Origin: JAZLEZ01 sp045615505 | Lineage (GTDB): Bacteria > Spirochaetota > Spirochaetia > Sphaerochaetales > Sphaerochaetaceae | Direction: 5' to 3' | Length of the DNA: 10,344 bases | NCBI GenBank assembly: GCA_045615505.1 | Contig: JAZLEZ010000017.1 | Span: 1-10,344 of the forward strand | In this document: positions 1 to 6,875 of the stretch, piece after piece | Numbering within the stretch: the first letter of the stretch is position 1 | Layout: every line of letters begins with the position of its first letter | The notes under the pieces: generated by a model | What the model was told of the DNA's origin: nothing | What the model saw: only the letters and a program-made list of their open reading frames with translations | The model's database searches: none | Position numbers and translations under genes: made by a program

Positions 1-2
1 AC

Positions 3-53
3 TGTATCCGAAAACGTCTTGAAGCAGAAAGAAAAATCTGTAAAACTACTTAA
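3..53 (+). other. Possible 3' end of an upstream gene (frame uncertain)
   Basis: Two + strand frames are open at the left edge. One ends with TAA at 51-53 and has a charged, plausible C-terminal tail (Arg/Lys/Glu-rich). The other, in frame with base 1, ends with TGA at 103-105. A 50- to 105-base fragment is too short to choose between them, and nothing in either is recognisable. The upstream gene may also lie wholly outside the window. Confidence 0.25.
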
Positions 54-69
54 CAGAGGTAATTTTCAA

Positions 70-96
70 ATCAGAGGTTGTGTTTTTACTTCTGAT
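70..96 (+). other. Weak stem-loop in the leader upstream of rnfC
   Basis: ATCAGAGGT (70-78) can pair with ACTTCTGAT (88-96), a 9 bp stem with one G-T pair and a 9-base T-rich loop. No T-run follows the stem, so it does not look like a classic intrinsic terminator. It may be a weak transcript end for the upstream gene, a leader hairpin, or chance. A second AT-rich inverted repeat (109-115 with 124-130) follows. Confidence 0.3.
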
Positions 97-125
97 GTGC
101 CCTGATTCTTCAAAAATTCAGAGTT

Positions 126-153
126 TTGAAAGTTCCTCAATAATATATACATT
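126..153 (+). promoter_or_regulatory. Candidate promoter for the rnf operon
   Basis: TTGAAA at 126-131 resembles a -35 box. After a 16-base spacer, TACATT at 148-153 could be the -10 box. The perfect inverted repeat AATAAT-N6-ATTATT (139-156) overlaps the -10 and could be an operator. An alternative -10 is TATAAA at 168-173, for which I see no good -35. The region is very AT-rich, so matches arise easily by chance. It is the only non-coding stretch in the window able to hold a promoter for the downstream genes. Confidence 0.3.
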
Positions 154-205
154 ATTCAAGTTTTTAATATAAAATTCAATCAAGAAACATTTCATAGGAG
201 CAGTT

Positions 206-1513
206 ATGTCAGTGTTTGCAACTTTTAAAAAGGGTGGTATTCATCCTGCTGACAAGAAAAGTCTTTCAAAGGATTCTAAAATTAAAACTTTGAAAATGCC
301 TGAAGAATTGACAGTAGCTATGTCCCAACATCTCGGAGCCCCTGCTGCTTTACTTAAGAAAGCAGGTGACAGAGTTGAAAGGGGAGAGCTTATCGGACAG
401 GCAAGCAGTTTTATTTCCGCAAATGTCCACAGTCCCGCAAGCGGCATAATCAAAGAGATAAAAAAAGTCACTTTGGCAAACAGTGTATGTGTTGATGCGG
501 TTGTTATTAAAACCGATGAAGTTCAACCGGATAAATATACGGAAAAGTTCAAATGGAACAATCTCAGTAAGAATGAACTCATAGAAATCATCAAGAACAA
601 CGGTATTGTTGGTTTGGGTGGAGCAACTTTTCCGGCCAATGTCAAAGTATCCGTACCGGAAGGAAAAACCGTTGATTGTCTTATAATTAACTGTGTTGAA
701 TGTGAACCTTATCTTACAACTGATTACAGACTGATGATGGAGCATACAGATGAATTGCTTGAGGGCATTCTGATCTGTACTGCCATTACAAATCCCAAGC
801 AGACTGTAATAGGTGTTGAAGCCAATAAAATGGATGCAGTTGAGAGATTTGAAAAAGCGATTGCCGATAAAAATCTGAACATTAAAGTACAACCGTTGAA
901 GATGAAGTATCCGCAAGGTGATGAAAAACAACTGATTAAAGCTGTTATCAACAGAGAGATTCCTTCCGGAAAGCTTCCATTGGATGTAGGAGCCGTTGTT
1001 ATCAATGCAGCTAGTATTTTTGCAATATACGAAGCAGTTGTTCTGCATAAACCATGCATCGAAAGGGTTGTTACAGTATCAGGCGAATGTGTCAATGAAC
1101 CGGGGAACTTCCTTGTTCCTATCGGAACAAATATTTCATACTTGATAAATAATGCCAAAGGATTCAAGACAGAACCGGATAAAATTATTTCCGGTGGTCC
1201 CATGATGGGTTTTGCATTTTATGATATGAATACACCCACAACAAAAGGAACAGGCGGAATTACCTGCATCATGGATGAAAAAGACCATAAACAGACAGCT
1301 TGTATTTCATGCGGTCGTTGTGTTGCAGCTTGTCCCATAGGATTACAGCCCACAAGAATGTATCATATGATTATCAACGGTCAATACGAATCTGCTATGA
1401 AAAACAGTCTGATGGACTGTAAAGAATGCGGATGCTGTGCATATAGTTGTCCTGCGCATCTTGATCTTGTTCATGCTTTTAAACTCGGTAAAAAAATGGG
1501 GAGAAAAAAATGA
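206..1513 (+). CDS. rnfC: Rnf complex subunit RnfC (NADH/FMN-binding, two [4Fe-4S])
   Basis: RnfC is the peripheral cytoplasmic subunit of the Rnf complex. It exchanges electrons with NAD(H) through FMN and iron-sulfur clusters. The 435-residue product starts with the conserved GGIHP region (10-14) and has a barrel-sandwich-like domain around 45-85. The glycine-rich GLGGATFP motif lies at 136-143, and a NuoF-like stretch around Cys163-Cys166 (INCVECEPY) follows. Two cluster motifs sit near the C-terminus: Cys366, 369, 372, 376 and Cys405, 408, 411, 415, each ending in Cys-Pro. There is no long Ala/Lys-rich C-terminal extension of the kind seen in proteobacterial RnfC, so it is the short, clostridial/Thermotoga-like form. 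AGGAG at 196-200 sits 5 bases before the ATG. It is the first gene of the operon and overlaps rnfD by ATGA. Confidence 0.96.
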   Translation: MSVFATFKKGGIHPADKKSLSKDSKIKTLKMPEELTVAMSQHLGAPAALLKKAGDRVERGELIGQASSFISANVHSPASGIIKEIKKVTLANSVCVDAVVIKTDEVQPDKYTEKFKWNNLSKNELIEIIKNNGIVGLGGATFPANVKVSVPEGKTVDCLIINCVECEPYLTTDYRLMMEHTDELLEGILICTAITNPKQTVIGVEANKMDAVERFEKAIADKNLNIKVQPLKMKYPQGDEKQLIKAVINREIPSGKLPLDVGAVVINAASIFAIYEAVVLHKPCIERVVTVSGECVNEPGNFLVPIGTNISYLINNAKGFKTEPDKIISGGPMMGFAFYDMNTPTTKGTGGITCIMDEKDHKQTACISCGRCVAACPIGLQPTRMYHMIINGQYESAMKNSLMDCKECGCCAYSCPAHLDLVHAFKLGKKMGRKK

Positions 1514-2559
1514 GAACAGTAACAACATCTCCGCACTTTCACAGCGGTGCCAGTACACGCAAAATAATGTTGAATGTAGTCATAGCTCTTACACCTTCAT
1601 GGTTGTGGGGAGTTTATGTGTTCGGAATCAATGCTTTATCTGTAATGTTGGTAAGTATGGCTTCGGCTGTTCTTACAGAATACCTTCTGGGAAAAGTCAG
1701 TCACGAATTTACCATTGACGATTGTTCTGCTCTTGTTACCGGAATGATGATAGGTATGAATATGCCTGCTGATGTTCCTTTGTTCATACCTGTACTTTGC
1801 AGTGCCTTTGCCATTGCAATCTGCAAATGGACTTTCGGAGGTCTTGGTTGCAACTGGGCAAATCCTGCCATTGCCGGCAGAGTATTCGTATTTTTTTCGT
1901 TTTCTTCTGCAATGAGTAAATTTCCCAATCCCAAGACTCTTGAATTTCCAAGTGCCGTCAGTTCTGCTTCTCCGCTTTCTTTTACAAAGACAATAATCTC
2001 CTCAAAAGAAGCATTTGGGCTGACTTCTATGGAGATTCTTGCAGGAGAAGGTTATCCGGTTTCTGATTTTGCCGTAAAACTCAGCAATGCAACCGGTTTC
2101 AACCCCTACAATATTGATGCTTTTTTCGGAAATATTCCCGGATGTATCGGAGAAGTTTCAAAGTTCCTTCTTCTTGTCGGTATTATTTATCTTTTTATTA
2201 CCAAAATAATTACTGTATATATTCCACTTTCATATATCGGAAGTTTTGCACTTTTCACTTGGATTTTTTCCGGAATTCCTAACGGAATGGGATTATTCCA
2301 TGGAGAAGTAGTCGCATCATTGCTAAGAGGAAGTCTTATTATTGCAGCTTTTTTCATGGCAAATGATATGGTTACTTCACCTATAGCAAAAACAGGTCAG
2401 ATTATTTACGGTATCGGTTGCGGATTTCTCACATTCCTTTTCAGGTCATTCGGTTCAATACCGGAGTCCTGCAGTGTGGCAATTTTAATGATGAATATCG
2501 TAACACCTACAATCAATAAGTACTATATTCCAAAAAAATTCGGGGAGGTTTCAAAATGA
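1510..2559 (+). CDS. rnfD: Rnf complex membrane subunit RnfD
   Basis: RnfD is the polytopic inner-membrane subunit, homologous to NqrB, which normally carries FMN bound covalently through a phosphoester to Thr and takes part in ion transport. The 349-residue product has many hydrophobic segments and family landmarks: an SPHFHSG-type N-terminus, GGLGCNWANPA near 115-125, and DMVTSP in the C-terminal half. The flavin-attachment region aligns with the E. coli RsxD segment SQATPLDTFKT, but here reads SSASPLSFTKT, so the acceptor position (residue 154, codon 1969-1971) is Ser rather than Thr. GGGGAG at 1498-1503 lies 6 bases before the start. The start overlaps the rnfC stop (ATGA), and its own stop overlaps rnfG in the same way. 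Confidence 0.95.
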   Translation: MRTVTTSPHFHSGASTRKIMLNVVIALTPSWLWGVYVFGINALSVMLVSMASAVLTEYLLGKVSHEFTIDDCSALVTGMMIGMNMPADVPLFIPVLCSAFAIAICKWTFGGLGCNWANPAIAGRVFVFFSFSSAMSKFPNPKTLEFPSAVSSASPLSFTKTIISSKEAFGLTSMEILAGEGYPVSDFAVKLSNATGFNPYNIDAFFGNIPGCIGEVSKFLLLVGIIYLFITKIITVYIPLSYIGSFALFTWIFSGIPNGMGLFHGEVVASLLRGSLIIAAFFMANDMVTSPIAKTGQIIYGIGCGFLTFLFRSFGSIPESCSVAILMMNIVTPTINKYYIPKKFGEVSK

Positions 2560-3104
2560 ATAAAACATTCAAACCTGCCGTAGTTCTGTGTCTTATCTGT
2601 GCTGTTGCTGCCCTTGTTCTTGCATTTGTAAATAAAATCACTGCTCCGGCTATAGCTGCATATGAAGAAAATGTCGTTTTACAGGCATATAAAGATGTTG
2701 CAGGAAATTATGAACTCGGTTTAAAGAAAGACTATTCCGATGAGTATGTTGAATGTTCCTTTGAACTGAAGGATGGAAACAAGACTGTGGGTTATGTTCT
2801 CAATCTCAAATCCAAAGGTTACGGGGGAGAAATGGTTCTTGTTGCCGGTTATGACCTTAACGGAATTGTCATCAATGCTAAAATGCTATCTAACAGTGAA
2901 ACTCCGGGTCTCGGGAAAAAGTCGGAAAATCCTGACTATATGAAAATATTCTGTGCAAAGGATCCTGTTCCTGCAAATAAGAATATGTTATCCGATTCTG
3001 AAGCTGATATGGTTTCGGGTGCCACAATGACATTTACCGGTGTTTCCAAAGCTATCAATTACGGAAGCAATTTTGTAAAACAGTTAGACGGAGGTACCAA
3101 ATGA
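2556..3104 (+). CDS. rnfG: Rnf complex subunit RnfG (covalent FMN)
   Basis: RnfG, homologous to NqrC, is anchored by one N-terminal membrane helix and exposes an FMN-binding domain outside the cytoplasmic membrane. The 182-residue product has a hydrophobic helix at about 8-28 and then an FMN-binding domain. The flavinylation motif is intact: SGAT at 154-157, so Thr157 (codon 3024-3026) is the expected acceptor. The upstream segment with NSETPGLG is also typical of the family. Flavin would be attached by an ApbE-type transferase, which is not encoded in this window. GGAGG at 2544-2548 is 7 bases from the ATG. The gene overlaps both neighbours by ATGA. Confidence 0.95.
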   Translation: MNKTFKPAVVLCLICAVAALVLAFVNKITAPAIAAYEENVVLQAYKDVAGNYELGLKKDYSDEYVECSFELKDGNKTVGYVLNLKSKGYGGEMVLVAGYDLNGIVINAKMLSNSETPGLGKKSENPDYMKIFCAKDPVPANKNMLSDSEADMVSGATMTFTGVSKAINYGSNFVKQLDGGTK

Positions 3105-3745
3105 AAGGCAATATGAAAGAACTTACAAAAGGTCTTTTTAAAGAAAACCCTACATTTATCATAATGCTCGGTATGTGTCCTACACTTGCTGTTACAACTC
3201 AGGTTGTAAATGCATTGAGTATGGGTGCCGGCGTTCTGTTTGTTCTCCTGTTCAGTAATATTTTTATTTCGTTGCTGAAAAATGCTATTCCCAACAGTGT
3301 AAGAATTCCTTGCTATGTTGTTGTAATAGCATCATTTGTTACGATAGTTGAAATGGTTTTTCATGCATACCTTCCGAGTGTTTATAATGCTTTGGGTGTT
3401 TATCTTCCGCTTATAGTCGTAAACTGCATTATTCTTGGCAGAGCAGAAGCTTTTGCCAATAAAAATACCTTACTTGATTCGGCTTTTGATGCAATAGGTA
3501 TGGGAATCGGATTTACCATGGCGCTTACTCTGATTGCTCTTATCAGAGAATCCATCGGTGCCGGTTCTATTACTTTGATTCCAATCGGAAACTGGAACGG
3601 AGTAATTTCCGTACCTTTTTTCAATAAATGGCCTGTCAGAGTTCTCACCCTTGCTTCCGGAGCTTTACTTCTTATGGGTTATTTAAAGGCATTTTTCAAT
3701 TGGTTCACTTCAAGAAAGAGAACAAATGAGGAGGAAAAAGTATGA
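3101..3745 (+). CDS. rnfE: Rnf complex membrane subunit RnfE
   Basis: RnfE is a polytopic membrane subunit homologous to NqrD. With RnfA it forms the membrane core, where conserved Cys residues from the two subunits bind an intramembrane iron-sulfur cluster. The 214-residue product has about six hydrophobic segments. The conserved Cys are visible at Cys26 (GMCPTLAV) and Cys109 (VNCIILGRAEAF). The start at 3101 is preferred over the in-frame ATG at 3113 because GGAGG (3090-3094) is 6 bases upstream and the start overlaps the rnfG stop. The short charged tail after the last helix (SRKRTNEEE) is the probable cytoplasmic end. ATGA overlap with rnfA follows. Confidence 0.95.
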   Translation: MKGNMKELTKGLFKENPTFIIMLGMCPTLAVTTQVVNALSMGAGVLFVLLFSNIFISLLKNAIPNSVRIPCYVVVIASFVTIVEMVFHAYLPSVYNALGVYLPLIVVNCIILGRAEAFANKNTLLDSAFDAIGMGIGFTMALTLIALIRESIGAGSITLIPIGNWNGVISVPFFNKWPVRVLTLASGALLLMGYLKAFFNWFTSRKRTNEEEKV

Positions 3746-4335
3746 CTTATCTTGCAATCCTTCTGACTTATGTTTTCATCAACAATTTCATTCTTGTAAA
3801 ATTTATGGGGCTTTGTCCTTTTATCGGTGTTTCAAAGAACAGTGAAAGTGCTGTTGGTATGGGGCTTGCCGTAACATTTGTCACAGGTACAGCTTCCATA
3901 GTCTGTTGGTGCATATACTACGGTCTTTTGGTTCCTCTGAAACTTGAATATCTTAAAACTATTGCTTTTATTCTTGTTATTGCTGCTCTTGTTCAGCTTG
4001 TTGAAATGGTTTTGAAAAAGATGAGTCCTTCACTTTACAAAGCATTGGGTATTTATTTACCGTTGATTACAACGAACTGTGCTGTTTTGGGAATAGCAAT
4101 CATCAATGTTGATAAAGCCTATAATCTTCTGGAATCTTTTGTTGCCGGTGTATCTGCAGGCTTGGGTTTTACTTTGGCTATAATTCTTATGAGTAACATC
4201 AGGGAAAATCTTGAACTCAGACCGGTAAGAAAACAATTCCGCGGTGTTCCTATTGCTTTTATTTCTGCAGGTATTATGGCTTTGGCATTTATGGCCTTTG
4301 ACAGCAGCTTGCTTTCAAATCTTCATTTGGCTTAA
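3742..4335 (+). CDS. rnfA: Rnf complex membrane subunit RnfA
   Basis: RnfA is the NqrE-like partner of RnfE, a paralogue inserted in the opposite orientation. The 197-residue product has about six hydrophobic segments. It carries the conserved Cys25 in KFMGLCPFIGVS and Cys113 in TTNCAVLG, which with the RnfE pair would hold the intramembrane iron-sulfur cluster. The length is close to the usual 190-200 residues. A strong GAGGAGG (3728-3734) lies 7 bases before the ATG. The stop is TAA, the only complete gene here not ending in TGA, and it is part of the AAGGAG ribosome binding site of rnfB. Confidence 0.95.
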   Translation: MTYLAILLTYVFINNFILVKFMGLCPFIGVSKNSESAVGMGLAVTFVTGTASIVCWCIYYGLLVPLKLEYLKTIAFILVIAALVQLVEMVLKKMSPSLYKALGIYLPLITTNCAVLGIAIINVDKAYNLLESFVAGVSAGLGFTLAIILMSNIRENLELRPVRKQFRGVPIAFISAGIMALAFMAFDSSLLSNLHLA

Positions 4336-4344
4336 GGAGAAACA

Positions 4345-5145
4345 ATGTCTGGTATTCTATTTGCTTTTTTGATTCTGTCTTTTCTGGGATTGGTTCTCGG
4401 AATCGGTTTAACATTTGCAGACAAAAAGTTTTCTGTTGAAAAAGATGCTAAATTGGTTTCTCTAGAAGAAATGATGCCCGGCGCAAATTGCGGTGCTTGC
4501 GGATATGCGGGTTGTTCTTCTTATGCTCAGGCAGTATTTGACGGTATTGCAAAACCGGGTTTATGTGTTCCCGGAGGTAAAGAACTTGCAGATAAAATGG
4601 GAAATCTTCTCGGAGTAACAGTTGATGCTCCGGAAAAGAAGATTGCATTTGTATTCTGTAAAGGTTCCTGTAATGATACTGTCAAATCGTACAAATACTA
4701 CGGAATAGAGGATTGTAATGCTGCATCTCTGCTTTTCAAAGGGGATAATGAATGCAAAAGCGGATGTCTGCATTTGGGGTCCTGTATTAAAGTTTGTGAT
4801 ACCGGTGCTGTTTACATAAACGGAGACGGAAATATTACTGTTGATCCGGATAAGTGCATAGGTTGCGGAAAATGTGCAAATATTTGTCCGAATCAGGTTA
4901 TTAAGTTAATACCTGTTACCGCTACTTATGTTGCTGCCTGCAATAATCATGAGAACGGAGCTGCTGTCAGAAAGAACTGTAAGGTCGGTTGTATCGGCTG
5001 TAAAATCTGTGAAATCAAAAGCCCTGAATCCGGTTTTAAGGTAATAGACAATCTGGCAGTTTCAGATTATACAACTTCTGAAAATCTGTCTGAAAAGGCT
5101 GCAGATGTCTGTCCCAGAAAGGTTATCGTAAAAGTTAATAAATGA
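4345..5145 (+). CDS. rnfB: Rnf complex polyferredoxin subunit RnfB
   Basis: RnfB accepts electrons from ferredoxin and passes them into the Rnf complex at the cytoplasmic membrane face. The 266-residue product has an N-terminal membrane helix (about 3-23), then a 4Fe-4S domain with Cys49, 52, 57, 74. A middle segment has Cys105, 109 and 124, as in clostridial-type RnfB. The first ferredoxin unit has Cys137, 141, 147, 151 and Cys171, 174, 177, 181. A second unit has Cys212, 216, 219, 222 but Ser226 where Cys-Pro is expected, and only Cys256 of its second motif, so it seems to hold one cluster. The gene lies 9 bases after rnfA, with AAGGAG at 4334-4339 overlapping the rnfA stop, and overlaps the next gene by ATGA. 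Confidence 0.95.
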   Translation: MSGILFAFLILSFLGLVLGIGLTFADKKFSVEKDAKLVSLEEMMPGANCGACGYAGCSSYAQAVFDGIAKPGLCVPGGKELADKMGNLLGVTVDAPEKKIAFVFCKGSCNDTVKSYKYYGIEDCNAASLLFKGDNECKSGCLHLGSCIKVCDTGAVYINGDGNITVDPDKCIGCGKCANICPNQVIKLIPVTATYVAACNNHENGAAVRKNCKVGCIGCKICEIKSPESGFKVIDNLAVSDYTTSENLSEKAADVCPRKVIVKVNK

Positions 5146-6875
5146 AGTATATTCTAGGTGCGTATAGTCAAATTCCATACGGAGCATCAAATGATGCGTA
5201 TGAAACTTTGCTTGAAAATCAGATAAGACCTCTGTTGACTTTGTTGTATCAGAATTCTGAATACAAATTACTTCTCAGATTGGGGATTAATGTTTTTGAG
5301 TGGTTTGAAAACAATCATCCTGAAATCAATATGTTAATATTTGATCTTTGTAAAAAAGAACAGTTGGAATTGCTTTCTTCACCGGATTATGATGCCATAC
5401 TTCCTATAATTCCCAATCACGAAAGATCTATTTATGTAGAAAAAACCATTTCTTATATCAGAAAGAAATTTTTGAAAAGAACTAAGGGTTTTCTGAACAG
5501 CTATCAGATTTTCAATCCTTCCGTTATCAGTGCCTTGGGTTTATGTTCGGTTGATTATATGATTACTTCTACCTTTGAACAGAATCTCGGCAGGGAACTG
5601 TACAACAAACCTTTTTATATGGAAGAAATGGGAAAGGGTATTTATGTATTTCCGATAGACGACAGATACTCAAGAGAAGTATATGAAGTATCCAGGCTTA
5701 AATACAGTGCTGAAAAATTTATTGCCAACATGCTGAAACTGGTTAAGGACAGCTCTAATTCTCCGAATCTTATTATGATTAATGTTGATCAGATTTCCAA
5801 CAATCCGGATTACTTTAAAGTCTTTACGAATATTTACGGGAAAATATCATCAAATTGTACGCTGCCTTCTCTTTATCTTAATGAAAAAGAAATCAAGAAT
5901 TCTTTTTATCTGCCTGCAGGATTGTATGGAAGAGACTATTCTGTTTCAAAGGCCTTTTCTGTAAACCAGATGATTCTTGAAAACAGAAAATCCTGTAAGA
6001 ATTATTCATTGAACAATTTTTATCGTGATATCACTCACGACTTTAAAAAGAATTCCGACATTAAAAAGAATGTAGATGCTTTGCTTATGAAAGCAGAAGC
6101 CGGAAGTGTTTATATAAAAAATATGTACACATCTTCCGATACGGAAAATTTTGCTAATAAATATCTTTGTGATGTTGAATCAAAACTTTATTCAGAAGGT
6201 TATTCGGATTTCCCCTTACAGACCGATATTGTAGGGGATAGATTTCCTCAGGATGTTTTTCCTTTAAAAAATCATCTTATAATCATTAACAGAAAAGGTG
6301 CTGTTATTGAAAGACTATCCTGTTTTGATTTTATGAAGGATCTTGCATTTTCCGATTCTGACGGTTTGTTCTCCGATTCACTCAAAAGCTTATCATCACA
6401 GAAATTGCCATTATTGAACAACAAATGTTTTGAATTGAAGTCCATAGACAGCAAACGTCAGGATGTTGTTTATTATCTTGATGAAATAGAAATTAACAAA
6501 ACTCGTTTGGCAATTTTCAAAAGATTCAGATTTTATAAGAATAATGTTGTTTTTGATGTGGATTTTGAAAATACAGGTTCATCTTTTCTGAACGATTTAA
6601 TACATGAAAACATATTAAAACTGAATTTATCAGAAACGGCTATTGATAAAGTCAACGGTAATTCTGTAATTTTGATTGACCCTGATTCTTTTATGGAAAT
6701 ACAATTGTCTTTCAGTATGCCGGTTGAAATAAGTTGCAAATCAGTATATGACAGCAACAACTTGTATAAATATCATTTGATTAAAATTTCACATATTATG
6801 AATATAAATGAAAAACAGGTTGATCATCTTTCAATCAATATGAAAATAGAAAAAACAAAGGAGAAACATATATGA
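5142..6875 (+). CDS. GH57 4-alpha-glucanotransferase-like protein, probably catalytically inactive
   Basis: The 577-residue product follows the layout of GH57 4-alpha-glucanotransferases such as the Thermococcus litoralis enzyme (659 residues, recalled). The N-terminal barrel strand GAYSQIPYG (6-14) matches GIHNHQPLG, and the segments around 50-115 and VDYMITS (137-143) also match. VFPIDDRYS (169-177), YLPAGLYG (256-263) and a C-terminal beta-rich domain from about 320 also correspond. The active site does not survive: both His of the first motif are Tyr8 and Gln10, and the nucleophile Glu is replaced by Tyr121 in LNSYQIFNP. The conserved Glu in the AGFYEP-like motif is Asp84, and the HDDGE acid/base motif is reduced to NVDQI (214-218). 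There is no signal peptide, so it is probably cytoplasmic. It has no ribosome binding site of its own near the ATG, so its translation likely depends on rnfB. A binding or regulatory role is possible but not shown. Confidence 0.75.
   Translation: MKYILGAYSQIPYGASNDAYETLLENQIRPLLTLLYQNSEYKLLLRLGINVFEWFENNHPEINMLIFDLCKKEQLELLSSPDYDAILPIIPNHERSIYVEKTISYIRKKFLKRTKGFLNSYQIFNPSVISALGLCSVDYMITSTFEQNLGRELYNKPFYMEEMGKGIYVFPIDDRYSREVYEVSRLKYSAEKFIANMLKLVKDSSNSPNLIMINVDQISNNPDYFKVFTNIYGKISSNCTLPSLYLNEKEIKNSFYLPAGLYGRDYSVSKAFSVNQMILENRKSCKNYSLNNFYRDITHDFKKNSDIKKNVDALLMKAEAGSVYIKNMYTSSDTENFANKYLCDVESKLYSEGYSDFPLQTDIVGDRFPQDVFPLKNHLIIINRKGAVIERLSCFDFMKDLAFSDSDGLFSDSLKSLSSQKLPLLNNKCFELKSIDSKRQDVVYYLDEIEINKTRLAIFKRFRFYKNNVVFDVDFENTGSSFLNDLIHENILKLNLSETAIDKVNGNSVILIDPDSFMEIQLSFSMPVEISCKSVYDSNNLYKYHLIKISHIMNINEKQVDHLSINMKIEKTKEKHI

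Noticed and set aside
70..96. Intrinsic terminator of an upstream gene
   Set aside because: The stem has few G-C pairs and no T-run follows on either strand, so it is listed only as a weak stem-loop.
66..152. Small minus-strand ORF of 28 codons in the leader
   Set aside because: It is short, has no clear ribosome binding site and no recognisable sequence; it fits chance in an AT-rich region.
350..1048. Long minus-strand open frame (232 codons) opposite rnfC
   Set aside because: It lies fully antisense to a gene with clear RnfC motifs, its translation is Cys/Phe/Asn-rich with no family features, and it is explained as a shadow of rnfC codon use. The same applies to the minus-strand frames at 724-1203 and 9057-9419.
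206..5145. Na+-translocating NADH:quinone oxidoreductase (Nqr) instead of Rnf
   Set aside because: An RnfB polyferredoxin gene and an RnfC with two 4Fe-4S motifs are present, the order is C-D-G-E-A-B, and there is no NqrF-like flavoprotein.
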